Shown one piece after another: positions 60,774 to 64,000 of a stretch of DNA of 64,000 bases. Below the pieces are notes generated by a model that was given only the letters and a program-made list of their open reading frames with translations, did not search any database and was not told the origin of the DNA. Made by a program: the position numbers and the translations under genes. The stretch spans positions 17,503,003 to 17,567,002 of the forward strand of contig NC_035166.2 in NCBI RefSeq assembly GCF_001659605.2, written 5' to 3'. Each line of letters opens with the position of its first letter. The stretch's first letter is position 1. This stretch comes from Manihot esculenta. Lineage: Eukaryota > Streptophyta > Magnoliopsida > Malpighiales > Euphorbiaceae.

Positions 60774-62127
60774 TGTAATACCCGGCTAGACTCCGGCATC
60801 AGAATTCCTACTGTCCGGCGAAATCTCGGATGTCGAGACGCTCTAGAAGGGTAAGAATATGTTTTTTCTAAAATGTTTTTAAGTATTTTATGATTTTAAG
60901 TAAGAAAGAAATTGAGTTTTGAATGAAAAGACCATAAAGGGAAAATCCAGGTTCGGCCGCCGAACATGCATGAGTTTTGGAGTCACCTTCGGTTTCCGAA
61001 GGTGGCCTGGCCAGCCACCTATAAAAGGCCCCATGGCCGAAAATGAGCGAGTTTTCTCCCCTATTTTCGGCCAACGGTGAGTCCATGCCCTCCCATGGTT
61101 GGTTTTGATGATTTTTCTCAAATCTTTCAAGTTTTAACGAGTTCTAACTTGGTTTTGGAGATTTTTGGAGCTAAGATCAAGATTTGAAGCTTGGAGACCC
61201 AGGAGCTCTCTTCCTCCATTTCTCCAAGTTTAGGTCGCCTTCCCTCTCGATCTTCAAGAGGTAAGAGTAGATCTTTAGCTCATTCCATGTTTTAAACAAG
61301 TTTTATGAGATTTTTGGGGTAGAAATGCATGTTTAGGTTAATGATAAGTTTATGGTGAATGTATGTTGTATGAGTTGTTATTTGTGTAGTTGTTGGGGTT
61401 TAGGATAGTTTGAGACCCCTATATGCTCATGTATGTGGGTATGCATGTTTTAGAAGTGTTGAATGCATGTTTGGAAAGTTTGGGAGGCAATGTGCATGTG
61501 AGAGGCTGAGTTCTGCCATTTCTGGAAGAACTCAGGTTCGGCAGTCGAAGGCACTTTCGGCCGCCGAACCTGCCTGTGGTAGCATGCTTGGCCGCCTAAG
61601 CTTGCCCCCAAAAGTTTGGACTTTCGGCTCTGGAGGGCAGTTTCGGCCGCTGAACCTGCCGCCGAACATGCATGAGTTTCGGATCTGGAGAGAACTTTCG
61701 GCCGCCGAAGGTGCATGACTTTCAGATCTGGAGGAGGGTTCGGCTGCCGAAGGTGCCCTGTCCAGCCTTCCTTTGCCTGTTTTGCATGAATGTTTTGAGG
61801 TGTTTTAGGGGGTTTTGGGGAGTTGTTTAGAGTCATGTTAGTCCATGTTTGGTACCTCATATGAGTCCACCTGTGTAGGATCGGACTCGAGGAACCGAGG
61901 AGCCCATCAGTGTGTCAGCTGCTTCAGAGTTAGATCAGAGTCAGCCAGAGGTGAGTAGAACTGAACTATGTATTAAAATAACAAAGTTTTGAGCATGTTC
62001 ATGCATCACGAATACCATGATATATTTTAGGTTGTTGCATTAGAATCTCACGAATATGATGCATTGCATTCTATGTTGTTGATGTGGATGAATGTTGGAT
62101 GATCCATTAGCCCTCAATATGTATGAT
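60774..62127 (+). mobile_element. LTR of element G, split by element H
   Basis: Starts TGTAATACCCGGCTAGACTC and follows the family layout: TTCGGCCGCCGAA motifs near 60,953 and 61,540-61,750, TATAAAAG near 61,020 and the GGACTCGAGGAACCGAGGA segment near 61,880. It breaks at 62127 inside the region where other LTRs have the minisatellite. Its rest lies beyond the window. Confidence 0.88.
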
Positions 62128-64000
62128 TGTAATACCCGGCTAGACTCCGGTATCGGAATTTCTACTGTCCGGTAGAATCTCGGATGTCAGAAACCTCTAG
62201 AAGGGTAAAATCATGTTTTTATAAAATGTTTGAAGGTATTTGATGATTTTAAGTAAGAAAGGAATTGAGTTTTGAATGAAAGAGGACCAAGGAGGCATTT
62301 TCAGGTTCGGTCGCCGAACCTCAAGTTCGGCCGCCGAAGATTGGATGGTTTAGGGGGGCAAGTTAGACTTTCGAAAATCTCAAAGGTTCGGCCGCCGAAC
62401 TTGCATGAGATGTGGGGGCACGTTCGGCTGCCGAAAGGTGGTCTGCCAGCCCTATATAAGAGCTTCATGGTCGAAACGGGCGAGTTTTCTCCCCATTTTC
62501 GGCCACAGTGAGTTCATGCTCTCCTTTGGTTCGTTTTTGATGTTTTTCCTCCTATCTTTCACGTTTTAACAAGCTTTATGTTGATTTGAAGAGATTTGAG
62601 CAAAAAGAGCAAGTTTTGGAAACTTGGAGACCAAAGAGCGGATCTCTCCCATCTCCGAGTTGGATCGTCTCTCCTCTCGTTCTACAAGAGGTAAGAGTAG
62701 ATCCATACTTCATTACATGTTTTAAGTAAGTTTTATGAGGTTTTATGGGGTAGAAATGCATGTGTAGGTTTATGTGAAGTTTATGGGTTTACTGTGCGTT
62801 TATGAACAATGTATGTTGGTTATGCATGTTTGATGTATTGTAGATGGGGTTTAAGATAGTTTGAAGCCCCTAGGAGCTTGTATGCTTGAGTATGTATGTT
62901 GTAGAATAGGAAAATGCATGATTGTATGAGTTGGGAGGCATTTGTGCATGTTGGAACCGAGTTTCTGCCCTTTGGGAGAAACCAGGTTCGGCAGCCGAAG
63001 GCTCTTTCGGCTGCCGAACTCTGCCCCCGAAAGTAGACTTTCGGCTCTGGAAGGGAGTTTTGGCCGCCGAAGGTGCCGCCGAACATGCATGAGTTTCGTC
63101 TCTAGAGGGAACCTTCGGCCGCCGAAAGTGCCGCCGAAGGTGCATGAGTTTCGGCTCTGGAGGGCCTTTCGGCCGCCGAACCTGCCGCCGAAAGTGCCCT
63201 ATTCAGCCCTCCTTTGCATGATTTCCATGATTGTTTTAAGGTGTTTTAGGGGGTTTTTGGGGGGGTATTTCAGAGTCATGTTTATGTGTGTTAGGTCCCT
63301 CATTTGAGTCCACCTGTGTAGGTTCGGACCCGAGGAACCGAGGACCTCAGCAGTGAGATAGCTGCTTCAGAGTCATTAGGGCTTCAGCCAGAGGTGAGTG
63401 GAATAACTTCTTATGTTTTAAAATAGAAATAAATCAGTTTTAGCATGATTCACGCATCATGAATGCCATGAGATATAATAGGATGTTTGCATTAGAATTC
63501 ACGAATATGTTGCATTGCATATTATGTTGATGATATGGATGAATGTTGAATGATCCTTTAGTCCTCGTATGGTATGACTTGATGTGATATGGTATGGTAT
63601 GGAAGTCCAGGTCGAGGCCCATTCTATGCCCCTGGCACTATAGTAAGAGAAAGACCAGGTCGAGGCCCATTCTACGCCCCTGGCATTATAGGAATGTTAT
63701 GTTATGTATGTTATGATAAGAGAAAGACCAGGTCGAGGCCCATTCTACGCCCCTGGCACTATTGGAATGTGTTGAGGACTATTGGTGACAAATTCATCCT
63801 TGATGTGATTAGTTGTGATGTGATGCATTCCATATTATCATGTGGTTTAATTATAATGTTTTATTATTCTGCTCACTGGGCTCTAGTAGCTCACCCCTCT
63901 CCCTTAACCCCCAGGTTTACAGGCACAGGGTAAACCAGGAGGTCAGCAAGAGTAATGAAGTTATGGTCATGTAATAGCTAGTGTGGACATGATAAATGTT
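62128..64000 (+). mobile_element. LTR of element H, running off the window
   Basis: A new TGTAATACCCGG start inside G, with ATGAT before it. It contains the motif clusters (62,300-62,420 and 62,990-63,200), TATATAAG near 62,454 and a clear 3-copy minisatellite at 63,600-63,765. It ends at the window edge before the LTR 3' terminus. Confidence 0.88.
63600..63765 (+). repeat. LTR minisatellite, three units of about 45-60 bp
   Basis: Each unit carries CCAGGTCGAGGCCCATTCTA followed by CGCCCCTGGCA, so its CCAGG and CCTGG ends can pair. Equivalent arrays occur in the other LTRs of this family (about 32,385-32,475; 37,990-38,180; 46,750-46,910; 49,285-49,440; 55,480-55,660). Confidence 0.85.

Overview
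This is nuclear plant DNA. The left half holds intron-containing eudicot genes with GT-AG introns. The right half is a dense nest of Ty3/gypsy LTR retrotransposons. The protein set and the retrotransposon style suggest a woody eudicot, perhaps Euphorbiaceae such as cassava or a relative. That placement rests on impression only.

Layout. 1-3965 is the 3' part of a decayed Ty3/gypsy element ending in a 787-bp LTR. It appears to lie in an intron of a minus-strand RING-CH (MARCH-type) E3 ligase gene, whose first four exons are at 4401-6430. After AT-rich intergenic DNA come an EG45/plant-natriuretic-peptide-like gene (9833-10357, minus), a complete nine-exon RPT6 proteasome ATPase gene (13755-18002, minus), a divergently transcribed seven-exon STRAP-like WD40 gene (18603-23349, plus), an H2A.Z-type histone gene (24423-26850, plus) that appears to lack a few codons, and an intronless-CDS KCS11-like 3-ketoacyl-CoA synthase (27768-29303, minus).

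From 31044 to the window end everything is retrotransposon. Reading target-site duplications (TSDs) and LTR ends gives a nest. Element E (plus; 5' LTR 31044-33118) carries element A (minus, non-autonomous, from 34873) in its gag. A carries element B (plus, 36514-56291, TSD ATTGC), and B carries element C (40250-50074, TSD CTTCT). C is full length in size, but everything between its two LTRs has been inverted, leaving a short and a very long LTR palindrome. To the right are a truncated LTR (57809-59632), a second copy of E gag with a solo LTR of the A family (59633-60744, TSD GAGGG), and two further nested LTRs (60774-62127 and 62128-end).

B, C and E belong to a chromodomain-bearing, Tekay/Del-like family with LTRs of about 2.1-2.3 kb. 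These LTRs carry clusters of the near-palindrome TTCGGCCGCCGAA and a minisatellite of about 45 bp. A and the element at 1-3965 share a second LTR type (about 790 bp, ending GGTTCCGCGTCA). The one at 1-3965 encodes RT, RNase H and integrase, while A has only a protease-like ORF. Nearly all premature stops in these elements are C-to-T type changes, as expected from cytosine methylation and deamination. The most unusual signal is element C: its inversion breakpoints sit on the near-palindromic motif and create a hairpin-forming LTR palindrome of about 3.9 kb.
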